This document shows, one piece after another, positions 34,828 to 43,617 of a stretch of 64,000 bases of DNA. Made by a program: the position numbers and the translations under genes. Within the stretch, counting starts at the first letter, position 1, and every line of letters begins with the position of its first letter. The notes below the pieces were generated by a model, which saw nothing but the letters and a program-made list of their open reading frames with translations, did no database searches and was not told where the DNA came from. The DNA comes from Pseudomonas putida. GTDB lineage: Bacteria; Pseudomonadota; Gammaproteobacteria; Pseudomonadales; Pseudomonadaceae. The DNA lies in assembly GCF_016406145.1 (NCBI RefSeq), contig NZ_CP066306.1, forward strand, positions 2,418,001 through 2,482,000. Direction: 5' to 3'.

Positions 34828-34885
34828 CCAAGGGAAATACCACTCAGTGAGTAAGATGGCGCAACTGGGGTGGTAGTTCCCTTGG
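34828..34885. repeat. Long imperfect inverted repeat in the DUF2388 leader
   Basis: CCAAGGGAAATACCAC (34828-34843) and GTGGTAGTTCCCTTGG (34870-34885) pair at 15 of 16 positions across 26 bases. Inside the spacer ACTCAGTGAGT (34842-34852) is itself symmetric. It lies between the end of the GNAT gene and the start of the DUF2388 gene, both on the minus strand. It could end transcription from the GNAT gene, act as a leader structure, or bind a regulator. Confidence 0.65.
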
Positions 34886-34928
34886 TGGATCATTACCGTC
34901 GAGCGCGGATTGACAAAACTTTCAGCGC

Positions 34929-35450
34929 TTATGCTGGTGAGCGTCGATACAGCGGGCGCGGCGTGCTCGGATCGAGTTCGGTGAGCTTGGCGCCGGCTAT
35001 GACGAAGCCGGCGCGCTCTGCCAGGCGCTGGCTGGCCTGGTTGTCGATATCGGTGGTCAGCCACACCGGGGTTGCGATGGCATCGAGCAGGCCGGTCAAT
35101 GCTTCGCGCATCAGCCCTTTGCCACTGAACGCCTGGCTGGCCCAGTAACCTACCTCGTACTCTGCGTTGCCCGGGCGCAGACCGATGCAGCCGATGACTG
35201 CGTCACTGTCCGCGTGCAGCACGAAGTACCGCTTTTCGGCTGCGGGGTCGAGAAATTCACCGGCACTCAGTTGCAGGCTCTCGCGTACTTCCTGCAGCGT
35301 CCAGTCAGGTTTGGCCCAGGCCAGGAAGGGTTGGTGCAGGGTGTAGCTTTCGAGCAGGGCCTGGCGCAGTTGCGCTGCAAGGGCCGGGTCGGGGCGGACC
35401 AGGCGGGTGCGCGGGGTGGTCAGGGAGAAAGGGAGTGTGGGGTAGGGCAT
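34929..35450 (-). CDS. GNAT N-acetyltransferase (RimJ-like)
   Basis: About 173 residues. It begins MPYPTLPFSLTTPRTRLVRP, a RimJ/RimL-type start, and contains the acetyl-CoA binding region EVGYWASQAFSGKGLMREAL and the late motif NQASQRLAERAGFVIAG. Family members acetylate ribosomal proteins or small molecules; the substrate is unknown. ATG 35450 is chosen, with AGG upstream; ATG 35459 is equally in frame. Confidence 0.85.
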   Translation of the reverse strand: MPYPTLPFSLTTPRTRLVRPDPALAAQLRQALLESYTLHQPFLAWAKPDWTLQEVRESLQLSAGEFLDPAAEKRYFVLHADSDAVIGCIGLRPGNAEYEVGYWASQAFSGKGLMREALTGLLDAIATPVWLTTDIDNQASQRLAERAGFVIAGAKLTELDPSTPRPLYRRSPA

Positions 35451-35596
35451 ACGGGCCATCCTGGCGTGAAGGAGTACCACTCTACTTTGCGCGTACTGCA
35501 TTGACCGTGTCGAGCGGGCGTGGTCTGCTCAGCTTGACGACCCATTTGCGGTCCCCACGAACAGCGCCATCGACCCTGGGAAAATGAAGGACCACC

Positions 35597-36226
35597 ATGC
35601 CCGACTTCAAACTGCACTGCTTCGCCGAATCCGGCAATGCCTATAAAGCTGCCCTCATGCTCGAACTCACCGGCCAGGCCTGGCAGCCGGTGTTCGTCGA
35701 TTTCTTCAACGGCCAGACTCGCGAGCAAAGCTGGCGTGATGAGGTCAACGAGCAGGGCGAAGTGCCGGTGCTGGAGCATGCGGGCCAGAAAATCACCCAG
35801 TCGGCGCTAATCCTCGAATACCTCGCCGAACGCACCGGCCAGTTCGGCCCGCGCGATGACAACGAAAAGCGCGAAATCTGGCGCTGGATGCTGTTCGACA
35901 ACCACAAGTTCACTGCCTATTACGCGGCGCTGCGGTTCATCTTCTGCCTGAAGAACTCCGGCGAAACACCAGTAACCCAGTTTCTTCGCGAGCGCGCCAC
36001 GGCTGCTTACCGGGTGGTCGATGCGCACCTGGCGAAAACGCCCTATATGGTCGGTGGGCGCCTGACCATCGCTGACCTGTCGCTGGCGGGCTATGTGTTC
36101 ATGCCGGAAGATACCGGCATCCCGTTGGCACAATTCACCCATATTGAAGCGTGGAAAGCGCGTATCCAGGCGCTGCCGGGCTGGAAGCATCCCTATGAAC
36201 TGATGCCACGCGCAGCGTCGGTCTGA
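35597..36226 (+). CDS. Glutathione S-transferase family protein
   Basis: A 209-residue soluble protein with a thioredoxin-like N-terminal half (FKLHCFAESGNAYKAALMLE, then GEVPVLEHAGQKITQSALIL with the cis-Pro and ESxAI-like glutathione motif) and an all-helical C-terminal half (PYMVGGRLTIADLSLAGYVF). The NxAxKxALML start resembles bacterial GSTs of the YfcG/ThetaGST kind. GSTs conjugate or reduce electrophiles with glutathione; the substrate is unknown. It stands alone. Confidence 0.9.
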   Translation: MPDFKLHCFAESGNAYKAALMLELTGQAWQPVFVDFFNGQTREQSWRDEVNEQGEVPVLEHAGQKITQSALILEYLAERTGQFGPRDDNEKREIWRWMLFDNHKFTAYYAALRFIFCLKNSGETPVTQFLRERATAAYRVVDAHLAKTPYMVGGRLTIADLSLAGYVFMPEDTGIPLAQFTHIEAWKARIQALPGWKHPYELMPRAASV

Positions 36227-36245
36227 CCGGACGCTTCGTACTTGA

Positions 36246-36280
36246 GGGGCGGCCGGGTGAAAACTACCCAGCCGCGTCCC
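36246..36280 (+). terminator. Hairpin after the GST gene
   Basis: GCGGC-c-GGGT (36249-36258) pairs with ACCC-a-GCCGC (36266-36275) around GAAAACT, with one internal mismatch and further G/C pairing outside. It lies 20 bases after the GST stop and is followed by a GCTTT stretch. A likely terminator of moderate quality. Confidence 0.45.
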
Positions 36281-36467
36281 GCTTTGGTGCGCGGCGGCCT
36301 CAAATTGAGGCAACCGGCACATAAAAAACCATCAAGAACGGGCCATGCTGTGCAACCTGCACACTATTTGTCATGCCGTGCGCCTGCTATTTCGCCGTAC
36401 ATCGGCCAGCAAAAAGCGGCCCGTATATTGCTCTGGCTGCTCCAACCTAAACCCGGAGCACCTGACA

Positions 36468-37733
36468 ATGAGTTCCCCCTCCGAATTCCCGCTTTGCGAG
36501 GCGCCGCAGCACGCCCGCAAGGGCCTTTTGCCAATCGCCATGGTCCTGTTCAGTTTCACTTTCTTCACCGGCACGATGTTCGCCGGGGGCAAGCTGGGCA
36601 TGGCCTTCGGGTTCATCGACATGCTCTGGATCGCCACCCTCGGCAACACGCTGCTGGCCCTTTACGCCGCCGCGCTGGCGTTCATCGCTTCGCGCAGCGG
36701 GCTCAACACTGTACTGATGGGGCGCTTCTGCTTCGGCGAGGCCGGCAGCCGGCTGTCGGACTTCCTGCTCGGCTTCGCCGAACTGGGCTGGTATGCGTGG
36801 GGCACGGCCACTGTGGCGATCGTGCTGGTCAAACTGCTTGGGCTTGCCGAGGGCTTCACCGTGCCGTTGATGGTGCTGTTCGGGTTGGGCTTCAGCATCA
36901 CGGCAATGGTCGGTTTCAAGGGGCTGGACCTGCTGTCGCGGGTATCGGTACCGCTGATGTTCGTCCTGTTGATCGTTTCCATGGTAATCGCCACCCGTGA
37001 CGTGGGTGGCCTGCAGCAACTGGCGGCACTGGTACCGCATGAAACCATGACTTTTTCGGCGGCGGTGACCATGGTCTTCGGCACTTTTGCCAGCGGCGCC
37101 ACCCAAGCCACCAACTGGACGCGCCTGTCGCGCAGCGGGCGGGTGGCGGTGACGGCCAGTGTGGTGGCATTTCTGCTCGGCAACGGGCTGATGGTCGTGG
37201 CCGGCGCCTGGTGCGCGATGGTCTACCAGCAGGCCGACATCGTCGAAGTGATGATGCTGCAAGGGCTGTCGTTCGCAGCGGTGGTAATGCTCTGCCTCAA
37301 CCTGTGGACCATCCAGGGGCCAACCATCTACAACGTTGCCGCCGCAGCGTGTCACCTGGTGCGTAGCGAACGCCGGCGCACGGCAACGCTGGTGGCGGCA
37401 GGGGTGGGCATCGTGTTGGCGATCGGTGGCATGTACGAGTTGCTGATTCCCTTCCTGGTATTGCTGGGTTCGATCATCCCGCCAGTGGGTGGGGTGATCA
37501 TGGCCGACTTCTGGTACCGCCACCGTGGCAAGTATCCGGCCCTGGCTACGGTCAGCCTGCCGCGCTACAACCTGCTGGGGCTGTTCGCCTATGGGGTCGG
37601 TGCGCTGGCGGCCTATGCCTCGCCCTGGGTGGCGCCATTGGTGGGCATCGGCGCCTCGGCGCTGTGCTACATCGTGTTGCTTGAACTTGGCGGCCGACGC
37701 CGGGCACTGGGCCAGGCGCGGGTCGAGCCGTGA
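36468..37733 (+). CDS. codB: Cytosine permease CodB (NCS1 family)
   Basis: A 421-residue transporter with 12 predicted helices. NCS1/CodB features include FSFTFFTGTMFAGGKLGMAF, RFCFGEAGSRLSDFLLGFAE, FGTFASGATQATNWTRLSRS and LNLWTIQGPTIYNVAAAACH. It imports cytosine with protons. I use ATG 36468 (GGAG 10 bases upstream); the frame is open to 36345 but those residues are not membrane-like. Its stop overlaps the regulator start (GTGA), forming codB-regulator-codA. Confidence 0.9.
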   Translation: MSSPSEFPLCEAPQHARKGLLPIAMVLFSFTFFTGTMFAGGKLGMAFGFIDMLWIATLGNTLLALYAAALAFIASRSGLNTVLMGRFCFGEAGSRLSDFLLGFAELGWYAWGTATVAIVLVKLLGLAEGFTVPLMVLFGLGFSITAMVGFKGLDLLSRVSVPLMFVLLIVSMVIATRDVGGLQQLAALVPHETMTFSAAVTMVFGTFASGATQATNWTRLSRSGRVAVTASVVAFLLGNGLMVVAGAWCAMVYQQADIVEVMMLQGLSFAAVVMLCLNLWTIQGPTIYNVAAAACHLVRSERRRTATLVAAGVGIVLAIGGMYELLIPFLVLLGSIIPPVGGVIMADFWYRHRGKYPALATVSLPRYNLLGLFAYGVGALAAYASPWVAPLVGIGASALCYIVLLELGGRRRALGQARVEP

Positions 37734-38947
37734 GCCTGGCCCTGGAAGAGATCCTGCACCTGCCCGGCCTGCACGAGATGAGCGTGCGGGCTGGTGCACG
37801 CAACCTGCAGCGGCGGGTGCGCTGGCCCTACGTGGCGGAGAACGAGGGCATCGCCGAATGGGTGATGGGCGGTGAGCTGGTGTTCGTCACCGGCATCAAC
37901 CACCCACGCGGCGAGGGCAACCTGTTGAGCCTGGTCGAAGACGGCGATGCGGTGGGTATCGCCGGCATGGTGATCCTCACAGGCGGTACCTTCATCCAGT
38001 GTATTCCGGCCGCGGTAATAGAGCGCGCCGAGCAGTTGGGGTTGCCACTGATCGAACAGCCCTATGCCCTGAAGATGGTGGTGGTCACACACCTGATCGG
38101 TACTGCACTGGTACAGATGGCCCAGGTGCGCCGCTCGCGCAACGATATCCTCGGGCAACTGCTGACCGGTGACTATCCGAGCCTGGCCATCGCCCGGCAG
38201 CGGGCCGCGCACCTGCAGCTCGACCTGGACGGGCCGCGGCGTTTGGTGGCGTTGCGCTTGTCGGCGGTGGACGGGCTGTTCGAGCGGCATGGCCTGGCCA
38301 AAGGCGAACGCCTGTGGCAGGACACCCGCCAAGCCCTGGAAGACCAGCTTGAGGCCTGGTGCCGGGCCCGGGCCGGCGCGGTCACGGCGCAACTGGCCGG
38401 TGACCTGTTCGTGTTGCTGCTGCCCGATACGCCGGACTTGCGTGCAGCCCTGGCCGGTCTGCACCGGCAGTTGGCAGCGCAGGCTTGTGAGATGGGGCTG
38501 TTCATGGGCCTGTCGAGCCTCGCCGGGGACTGTGGCCATTACCGTCAGGCCCTCAACCAGGCGCGCCAGGCCCTGGAGGTTGCGCAAAACCTGCGCCCGG
38601 CCACCGGCCTGTGCGACTTCAGCGAGCTCGGTGTATTGCGCCTGTTGCAGGGTATCGTCGACCGTTCGCTGATCGATGACTTCGTCGCCCAGACCCTCGG
38701 CCCGCTGCGCACCCCCGGGCGCAAACAGCCCAACGCATTGCTGCACACCCTCGACGCGCTGCTCAAGGAGAACGGCAATGGCCTCAAGGCCGGGCAGCGC
38801 CTGGGTTTGCACCGCAACACCATCAATCAACGGATGCAACGCATCGAACAACTGAGCGGGCAGTCCCTGGACGACCCGCTTTTCCGTATGAACGCTGCGG
38901 TCGCTATGCTGATATGGCGCATGACCGAAGCCCAAGGCAAGGAGTAA
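37730..38947 (+). CDS. PucR-type regulator inside the cytosine operon
   Basis: A 405-residue regulator starting with GTG. The N-terminal PucR domain ([36 protein letters not shown]) resembles purine-catabolism regulators. A GGDEF-like central part and a C-terminal HTH_30 ([40 protein letters not shown]) follow. It sits between codB and codA with a 4-base overlap and a 4-base gap, so it is part of the same transcript and probably senses a pyrimidine or purine to control the operon. Confidence 0.88.
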   Translation: MSLALEEILHLPGLHEMSVRAGARNLQRRVRWPYVAENEGIAEWVMGGELVFVTGINHPRGEGNLLSLVEDGDAVGIAGMVILTGGTFIQCIPAAVIERAEQLGLPLIEQPYALKMVVVTHLIGTALVQMAQVRRSRNDILGQLLTGDYPSLAIARQRAAHLQLDLDGPRRLVALRLSAVDGLFERHGLAKGERLWQDTRQALEDQLEAWCRARAGAVTAQLAGDLFVLLLPDTPDLRAALAGLHRQLAAQACEMGLFMGLSSLAGDCGHYRQALNQARQALEVAQNLRPATGLCDFSELGVLRLLQGIVDRSLIDDFVAQTLGPLRTPGRKQPNALLHTLDALLKENGNGLKAGQRLGLHRNTINQRMQRIEQLSGQSLDDPLFRMNAAVAMLIWRMTEAQGKE

Positions 38948-38951
38948 CTCC

Positions 38952-40193
38952 ATGAACATCATCAACGCACGACTGCGCGGCAAGCCCGGCCTGATGCGCA
39001 TCGAACTGGACGGCGAGCGTATCGCCGCCATTGTGCCCCAGGCCAATGCCGTCATGCCCTCCAGCCCAGACGACCTGGACGCCCAACAGAACCTGGTGGT
39101 GCCCCCCTTCGTCGAACCGCACATTCACCTCGATGCCACTTTGACCGCCGGTGAGCCGAACTGGAACATGAGCGGCACGCTGTTCGAGGGTATCGAGCGC
39201 TGGGCCGAGCGCAAGGCAATCACAACCCACGACGACATCAAGACTCGGGCCAAGAAGACCATCGGCATGCTCGTCGACCATGGCATCCAGCATGTGCGTA
39301 CCCATGTGGATGTGACCGATCCAAAGCTCACCGCGCTCAAGGCGATGGTCGAGGTGCGTGAGGAGGTGCGCGGGCTGATCGACCTGCAGATCGTCGCGTT
39401 CCCGCAGGAAGGCATCGAGTCGTACGCCAACGGCCGTGCGTTGATGACCGAGGCGGTAGCGATGGGCGCCGACGTGGTCGGCGGCATTCCACACTTCGAG
39501 AACACCCGCGACCAGGGCGTGTCGTCAGTGAAATTCCTCATGGAGCTGGCCGAGCGCACGGGCTGCCTGGTGGACGTGCATTGCGACGAAACCGACGACC
39601 CGCAGTCGCGCTTCCTCGAGGTGCTGGCCGAAGAAGCGCGGGTGCGCGGGATGGGGGCACGGGTGACCGCGAGCCACACCACGGCCATGGGCTCGTATGA
39701 CAATGCCTACTGTTCCAAACTGTTCCGCCTGTTGAAAATGTCGGGCATCAATTTCGTTTCGTGCCCGACCGAGAGCATCCACCTGCAGGGGCGCTTCGAC
39801 AGCTACCCTAAACGCCGCGGCCTGACGCGTGTGGCCGAGATCGACAGGGCAGGGATGAATGTGTGCTTTGGCCAGGACTCGATCGTTGACCCTTGGTACC
39901 CGCTGGGCAATGGCAACATCCTGCGCATCCTCGAGGCAGGGTTGCACATCTGCCACATGCTGGGCTACGAAGACCTGCAACGTTGCCTGGACCTGATCAC
40001 CGACAACAGTGCGCGCACACTCAACCTAGGCGAGCGCTACGGCATCGAGGTGGGGCGCCCGGCGAATTTGTTGTTGCTGTCGGCGCCGGACGACTATGAG
40101 ATGGTGCGCAGCCAAGGCCATGCGCTGGTATCGATACGGCATGGCAAGGTGCTGATGCGCCGTACGCAGGCGCAGGTCGAACGGTTTGCCTGA
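38952..40193 (+). CDS. codA: Cytosine deaminase CodA
   Basis: A 413-residue amidohydrolase that converts cytosine to uracil and ammonia. Metal-site motifs: [17 protein letters not shown] (HxH), [24 protein letters not shown] and the last Asp in [15 protein letters not shown]. The gating stretch [20 protein letters not shown] is typical of CodA. GGAG lies before ATG 38952. Together with CodB it salvages cytosine as pyrimidine and nitrogen source. Confidence 0.94.
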   Translation: MNIINARLRGKPGLMRIELDGERIAAIVPQANAVMPSSPDDLDAQQNLVVPPFVEPHIHLDATLTAGEPNWNMSGTLFEGIERWAERKAITTHDDIKTRAKKTIGMLVDHGIQHVRTHVDVTDPKLTALKAMVEVREEVRGLIDLQIVAFPQEGIESYANGRALMTEAVAMGADVVGGIPHFENTRDQGVSSVKFLMELAERTGCLVDVHCDETDDPQSRFLEVLAEEARVRGMGARVTASHTTAMGSYDNAYCSKLFRLLKMSGINFVSCPTESIHLQGRFDSYPKRRGLTRVAEIDRAGMNVCFGQDSIVDPWYPLGNGNILRILEAGLHICHMLGYEDLQRCLDLITDNSARTLNLGERYGIEVGRPANLLLLSAPDDYEMVRSQGHALVSIRHGKVLMRRTQAQVERFA

Positions 40194-40291
40194 AGCGGTA
40201 CGGGGTCACTGAGTGCTTGCCTGGTGACGTCGAACTTGGCACCCTTTGTGGCCGCTGAGCCGTCCATGCCGTGACAGAAGGAAACCTACCG

Positions 40292-41026
40292 TTGAGTTGG
40301 GACAAAATCGGGAAACTGCTCGTAGCCCTGTTGCTTGGCCTGATGTTCTGGCTGGTGGCCTACGTGGTGCTCAAGGACAACGCCCGCCTCGAAGCTTCCC
40401 TGACCTATGCCTACCTCACCTACCCAAGCCAGTTCAGCGAGCGCATCAGCAAGACCAATGAACAGCTCAAGTACGAGCGGCTGCAGCCACGCATCGCCAG
40501 CATCGGCCAGGGGGCGCTGAGCCAGGATCAGGTCGACAGGCTGATCGACCTGGCCCAGGCACCCTACGCCCAACTGTTCGCCAAACCGTTCGAGGCCGGG
40601 TTGGTGGATCACCGTACCGGCTTGCTCATAGAGCTGCGCAACACCGGTCACACCGAGGTGCGCGAGGTCAAGGTGCGCCTGCCGGCCAAGGGTTTGGTGC
40701 AAGTGCGCGATGGCTCAGGCAACGACACCCTCTACGAGGCCTCCACGCCGATGGTCGAGATCCCTGTCATCGAGCAAGGCCGGGCGTGCAAGGTGTGGGT
40801 CTACTTCGATGCCGACTACTCGCAGATCCGCCAAGGTGGTATCAGCATCAGCCATGCCGACGGTGTGGCGGATGTGCAGGTGTATCGAGAGTTCATCGGT
40901 TTTCCGGCGCTGGTGGCGCGCTATAGCCGGGAGCTGATGGTGCTGCTCGGTGTGCTGGTGCTCAGCGTGCTGGGCCTGGGCTACGCCTGCCTCGTGCGGT
41001 CACGCAAGCCTATATTGCCCTCCTGA
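40292..41026 (+). CDS. Unknown bitopic membrane protein with two terminal helices
   Basis: A 244-residue protein with one membrane helix at each end (KLLVALLLGLMFWLVAYVVL and LMVLLGVLVLSVLGLGYACL) and about 180 mostly soluble residues between. The middle resembles a beta-sandwich (GLLIELRNTGHTEVREVKVR, KVWVYFDADYSQIRQGGISI). I do not recognise it. I choose TTG 40292 with AAGGA 9 bases upstream; GTG 40271, seven codons earlier, has no ribosome-binding site. It begins 98 bases after codA. Confidence 0.65.
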   Translation: MSWDKIGKLLVALLLGLMFWLVAYVVLKDNARLEASLTYAYLTYPSQFSERISKTNEQLKYERLQPRIASIGQGALSQDQVDRLIDLAQAPYAQLFAKPFEAGLVDHRTGLLIELRNTGHTEVREVKVRLPAKGLVQVRDGSGNDTLYEASTPMVEIPVIEQGRACKVWVYFDADYSQIRQGGISISHADGVADVQVYREFIGFPALVARYSRELMVLLGVLVLSVLGLGYACLVRSRKPILPS

Positions 41027-41042
41027 TGGCGTCACCTGGCGC

Positions 41043-41585
41043 TTAGTGGCCGCCGTCGTGCAGGGCCAGGCTTTGGCGCAACTGCTCGATCACGGCTGTG
41101 CGCAATGCCTCTGGCGCCTGTACACGTATGGAGCCCGCTTGGGACAGCAGCCAGCCCATCAACGCGCGGCTGTCGTCGACGGTGGCATCCAGGGTCGCCC
41201 CGCCATTGCCGTGCGGGGACAGGCGCATGTCATCTGACAAGGGCTGGTCCTCCAGGCGCCGTGCGAGGGCGTCATCCACCCAGGCGCGCAATTCGATCTG
41301 CCGGGCAGGGCAGAGCGCATCGGGCTGCAGTTGCTGAGCCTCACCGAGGCTGCGGCCTGGCTGCCAGTACCAGCCGTAGGGCATGCCCTTGTTGTTGCAG
41401 CGTAAATGGAACAGCGACGCAAGCTCATTGAGGTCACGTTCCACCGTGCGTTTGCTGGTCTTGTAGCCGACCTTGGCCAGTGCGGCCTGCAACTGTGTGG
41501 AGCTCATGCCCGGGTGGCGGTCGGGCAGCAATTTGAGCAGTTGCCACTGGCGGGCGATCGTGTGGCGGGTAGAGTTGCTGGGCAA
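41043..41585 (-). CDS. WYL-family regulator lacking the WYL core
   Basis: A 180-residue protein. It begins with a DeoR/HTH_11-type DNA-binding domain (ARQWQLLKLLPDRHPGMSST, QLQAALAKVGYKTSKRTVER, DLNEL) as in WYL regulators. It ends in a WCX-like domain (IELRAWVDDALARRLEDQPL, DDSRALMGWLLSQAGSIRVQ). The central WYL domain, normally about 150 residues with the WYL triplet, is absent, yet the frame is intact. It starts at TTG 41585 with AAGGA 8 bases upstream. This may be a natural short regulator or an internal-deletion remnant. Confidence 0.7.
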   Translation of the reverse strand: MPSNSTRHTIARQWQLLKLLPDRHPGMSSTQLQAALAKVGYKTSKRTVERDLNELASLFHLRCNNKGMPYGWYWQPGRSLGEAQQLQPDALCPARQIELRAWVDDALARRLEDQPLSDDMRLSPHGNGGATLDATVDDSRALMGWLLSQAGSIRVQAPEALRTAVIEQLRQSLALHDGGH

Positions 41586-41774
41586 AGGGCTCGTCCTTGA
41601 AGTTCAGGCGTGGTGCGCGCCTGAATGATGGCAATTGGCTATTGCGCGAGCATACCCGTTCAGTGAATAGGATCCAAGTTCAGCAGGATGAGTGGCCTGT
41701 GCCTTGTTTCATGCCTGCAGTGCCTGGATGAACAGCGCTTCTGCGCGGCTCAGGCGCTACAGGGCTGCTACGCA

Positions 41775-41802
41775 CCCCATCGCAGGCAAGCCAGCTCCCA
41801 CA
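41775..41802. repeat. Degenerate REP element
   Basis: CCCATCGCAGGCAAGCCAGC and the following TCCCACAG match the pseudomonad REP core with substitutions (compare 46517 and 51217). It lies in the 282-base gap between the WYL-family and MocR genes, in which I see nothing else. Confidence 0.7.
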
Positions 41803-41867
41803 GGTGGGCGCAGTTCCTGAGGTTTGCGTGGTCCCTGTGTGTGGCTTATTCCAATACCCCAGCGCCC

Positions 41868-43343
41868 CTAGAACCCACCCCGGCGCACATGCTTCACCAA
41901 CACCTTCTCCAGCAACTCCCACATCGCAGGGTCGGTACTGAACGCCACGTTGAACCGCATCCACCCGGTCGGTTTGGCATCGACCATGAACAACTGCCCG
42001 GGCCCGAGCATGATGCCTTTCTCCAGCGCATCATCCAGTAGCGCTGCGCTGTCCGGGATGGCCGGGTGGCGGGTCCAGATGTACATGCCTTCGTCCGACT
42101 CGATGAACAGTTCGAAACCCAGCCGGTGCAGGTGCCGGCCAACTTCCTGATGGGCCTCGGCCAGGCGCTGGCGCAGGCGCTTGAGGTGCTTGCGCCAGCG
42201 GCCGTCGATGATCGCGGCATACACCACACGCTCCATAACCTGCGAGGTGGTCAGGCCCGAGCGCATCTTAAGGTGCAGCAGCTTTTGCGACAGCTGTGGG
42301 TTGGCCAGCAGGTAGCCGACCCGCACGTTGGGCGAAATGCTCTTGGAGTAGCTGCCCACGTACACCACCTGCTGCAGGTGGTCGAGGCTGGCCAGGCACG
42401 GCTGCGGCTCGGCGACCATGTCGGCGTACAGGTTGTTTTCCACCAGGCGAAAGCCGTGCTGGCTGGCCAGTTGCAGCAAGCGGTGCAGCTGCGCCAGCGG
42501 GGTGCGCGAGCAGGTCGGGCTGTGCAGGTGCGGCTGAGTGAAGAAAGCAGTCGGGCGGTGGTGCGCCAACAGCTGTTCGAGGTGGTTGAGGTCGTAGCCA
42601 TTGGGGGTGCGCGGCACGCCGATCAAAGTGGCGCCCTGGGTACGCAGGATGCTCATCAGGTTGGGGTAGCCGGGGTCGTCCACCAGCACCACGTCACCCG
42701 GGCGCACAAGCGTGCGCACGGCAAGGTCCAGAGCCTGGCTGGCACCGTGGGTAAGCATCAGCTGGGCGGTGTTGGCGACGATCGATAGTTCCTGCTGCAG
42801 GTTCTGCGCGGTCAGCGCGCGCAATTCCGGCAGGCCCATCGGGTCGCCATAGCCGGACAGCTCCAGCGGGCTGCCGGCAACCTGGCGCAGGCCGCGGCGC
42901 AGGCCTTCTTCGTACATCCAGTCGTTGGGCAGCCAGCCGCAGCCCGGTTTGAATGGCAACTGGCGGGTCTCGAAGATCTGCTGCAGGTACCATTCGGAGT
43001 TGAACGATGGTCGACTGGCGTCGGCCTCGGCGCTGTGGTTGTCCAGCAATTCAGCCGCCGCACGGTTGACGAAGAACCCGGCATTGCCCTTGCTCACCAA
43101 CAGCCCCTGGGCGACCAGGCGGTCGTACGCCTCGACCACAGTGAAGGTGCTCACCGAATAGGTCGCGGCAAACGCGCGGATCGACGGGACCTTGGCACCT
43201 GGCTTGAGGGTCTGGTTGTCGATCAGCTCACGCAGCCCGTCGATGATCTGGTTGACCAACGGCGTCGAGGAGTCTGGGTGTAATTCAAGCATTCGGGGGC
43301 CTTGAGGGTGCGTAACGGCAGGCGCCTGCAGGGTGTATTGCAT
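41868..43343 (-). CDS. MocR-type GntR regulator with aminotransferase domain
   Basis: Up to 491 residues. A GntR winged helix (STPLVNQIIDGLRELIDNQT, KVPSIRAFAATYSVSTFTVV, EAYDRLVAQGLLVSKGN) is joined to a fold-type-I PLP domain (SGYGDPMGLPELRALTAQNL, VDDPGYPNLMSILRTQGATL and the PLP lysine region YVGSYSKSISPNVRVGYLLA). MocR proteins sense PLP or amino compounds; the permease gene diverging from it is a natural target. ATG 43343 is used; ATG 43292 (MLELHPDSS) has AAGG upstream and is also plausible. Confidence 0.9.
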   Translation of the reverse strand: MQYTLQAPAVTHPQGPRMLELHPDSSTPLVNQIIDGLRELIDNQTLKPGAKVPSIRAFAATYSVSTFTVVEAYDRLVAQGLLVSKGNAGFFVNRAAAELLDNHSAEADASRPSFNSEWYLQQIFETRQLPFKPGCGWLPNDWMYEEGLRRGLRQVAGSPLELSGYGDPMGLPELRALTAQNLQQELSIVANTAQLMLTHGASQALDLAVRTLVRPGDVVLVDDPGYPNLMSILRTQGATLIGVPRTPNGYDLNHLEQLLAHHRPTAFFTQPHLHSPTCSRTPLAQLHRLLQLASQHGFRLVENNLYADMVAEPQPCLASLDHLQQVVYVGSYSKSISPNVRVGYLLANPQLSQKLLHLKMRSGLTTSQVMERVVYAAIIDGRWRKHLKRLRQRLAEAHQEVGRHLHRLGFELFIESDEGMYIWTRHPAIPDSAALLDDALEKGIMLGPGQLFMVDAKPTGWMRFNVAFSTDPAMWELLEKVLVKHVRRGGF

Positions 43344-43351
43344 CGGCGACC

Positions 43352-43386
43352 TGTACAGTGCAGTGCGACTTTCATGCCACTGTGCA
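43352..43386. promoter_or_regulatory. Inverted repeat upstream of the MocR gene
   Basis: TGTACAGTG (43352-43360) and CACTGTGCA (43378-43386) pair at 8 of 9 positions. GTGTCGGACA (43397-43406) and GTGTCAGATA (43419-43428) form a direct repeat 22 bases apart in the same gap. MocR regulators often use such mixed repeats between themselves and a divergent target gene. Confidence 0.4.
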
Positions 43387-43617
43387 TGGCTCTATGTGTC
43401 GGACATTTTTACATTAGGTGTCAGATAGCGCCACATAAAGCATGTTCAGTTCGCTCCAGGGGCAAACCCTGGGGCGCGTCAGCAGGCCGCCATGGAAGGC
43501 CTGCGTGTGTAACAGCACACCTCCTGCCCGCATTAGCACTGATGTACAGGTGAGGCCGATGACCATCGCGGTCTTACAGTTTTCCTTGGATAAAAAGAAG
43601 CACGGGGTACACAACTG

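Noticed and set aside
37667..39124. A 485-codon minus-strand frame across the PucR-type gene
   Set aside because: Shadow frame rich in Gln, His and Arg; the plus-strand genes codB, regulator and codA are tightly coupled and convincing.
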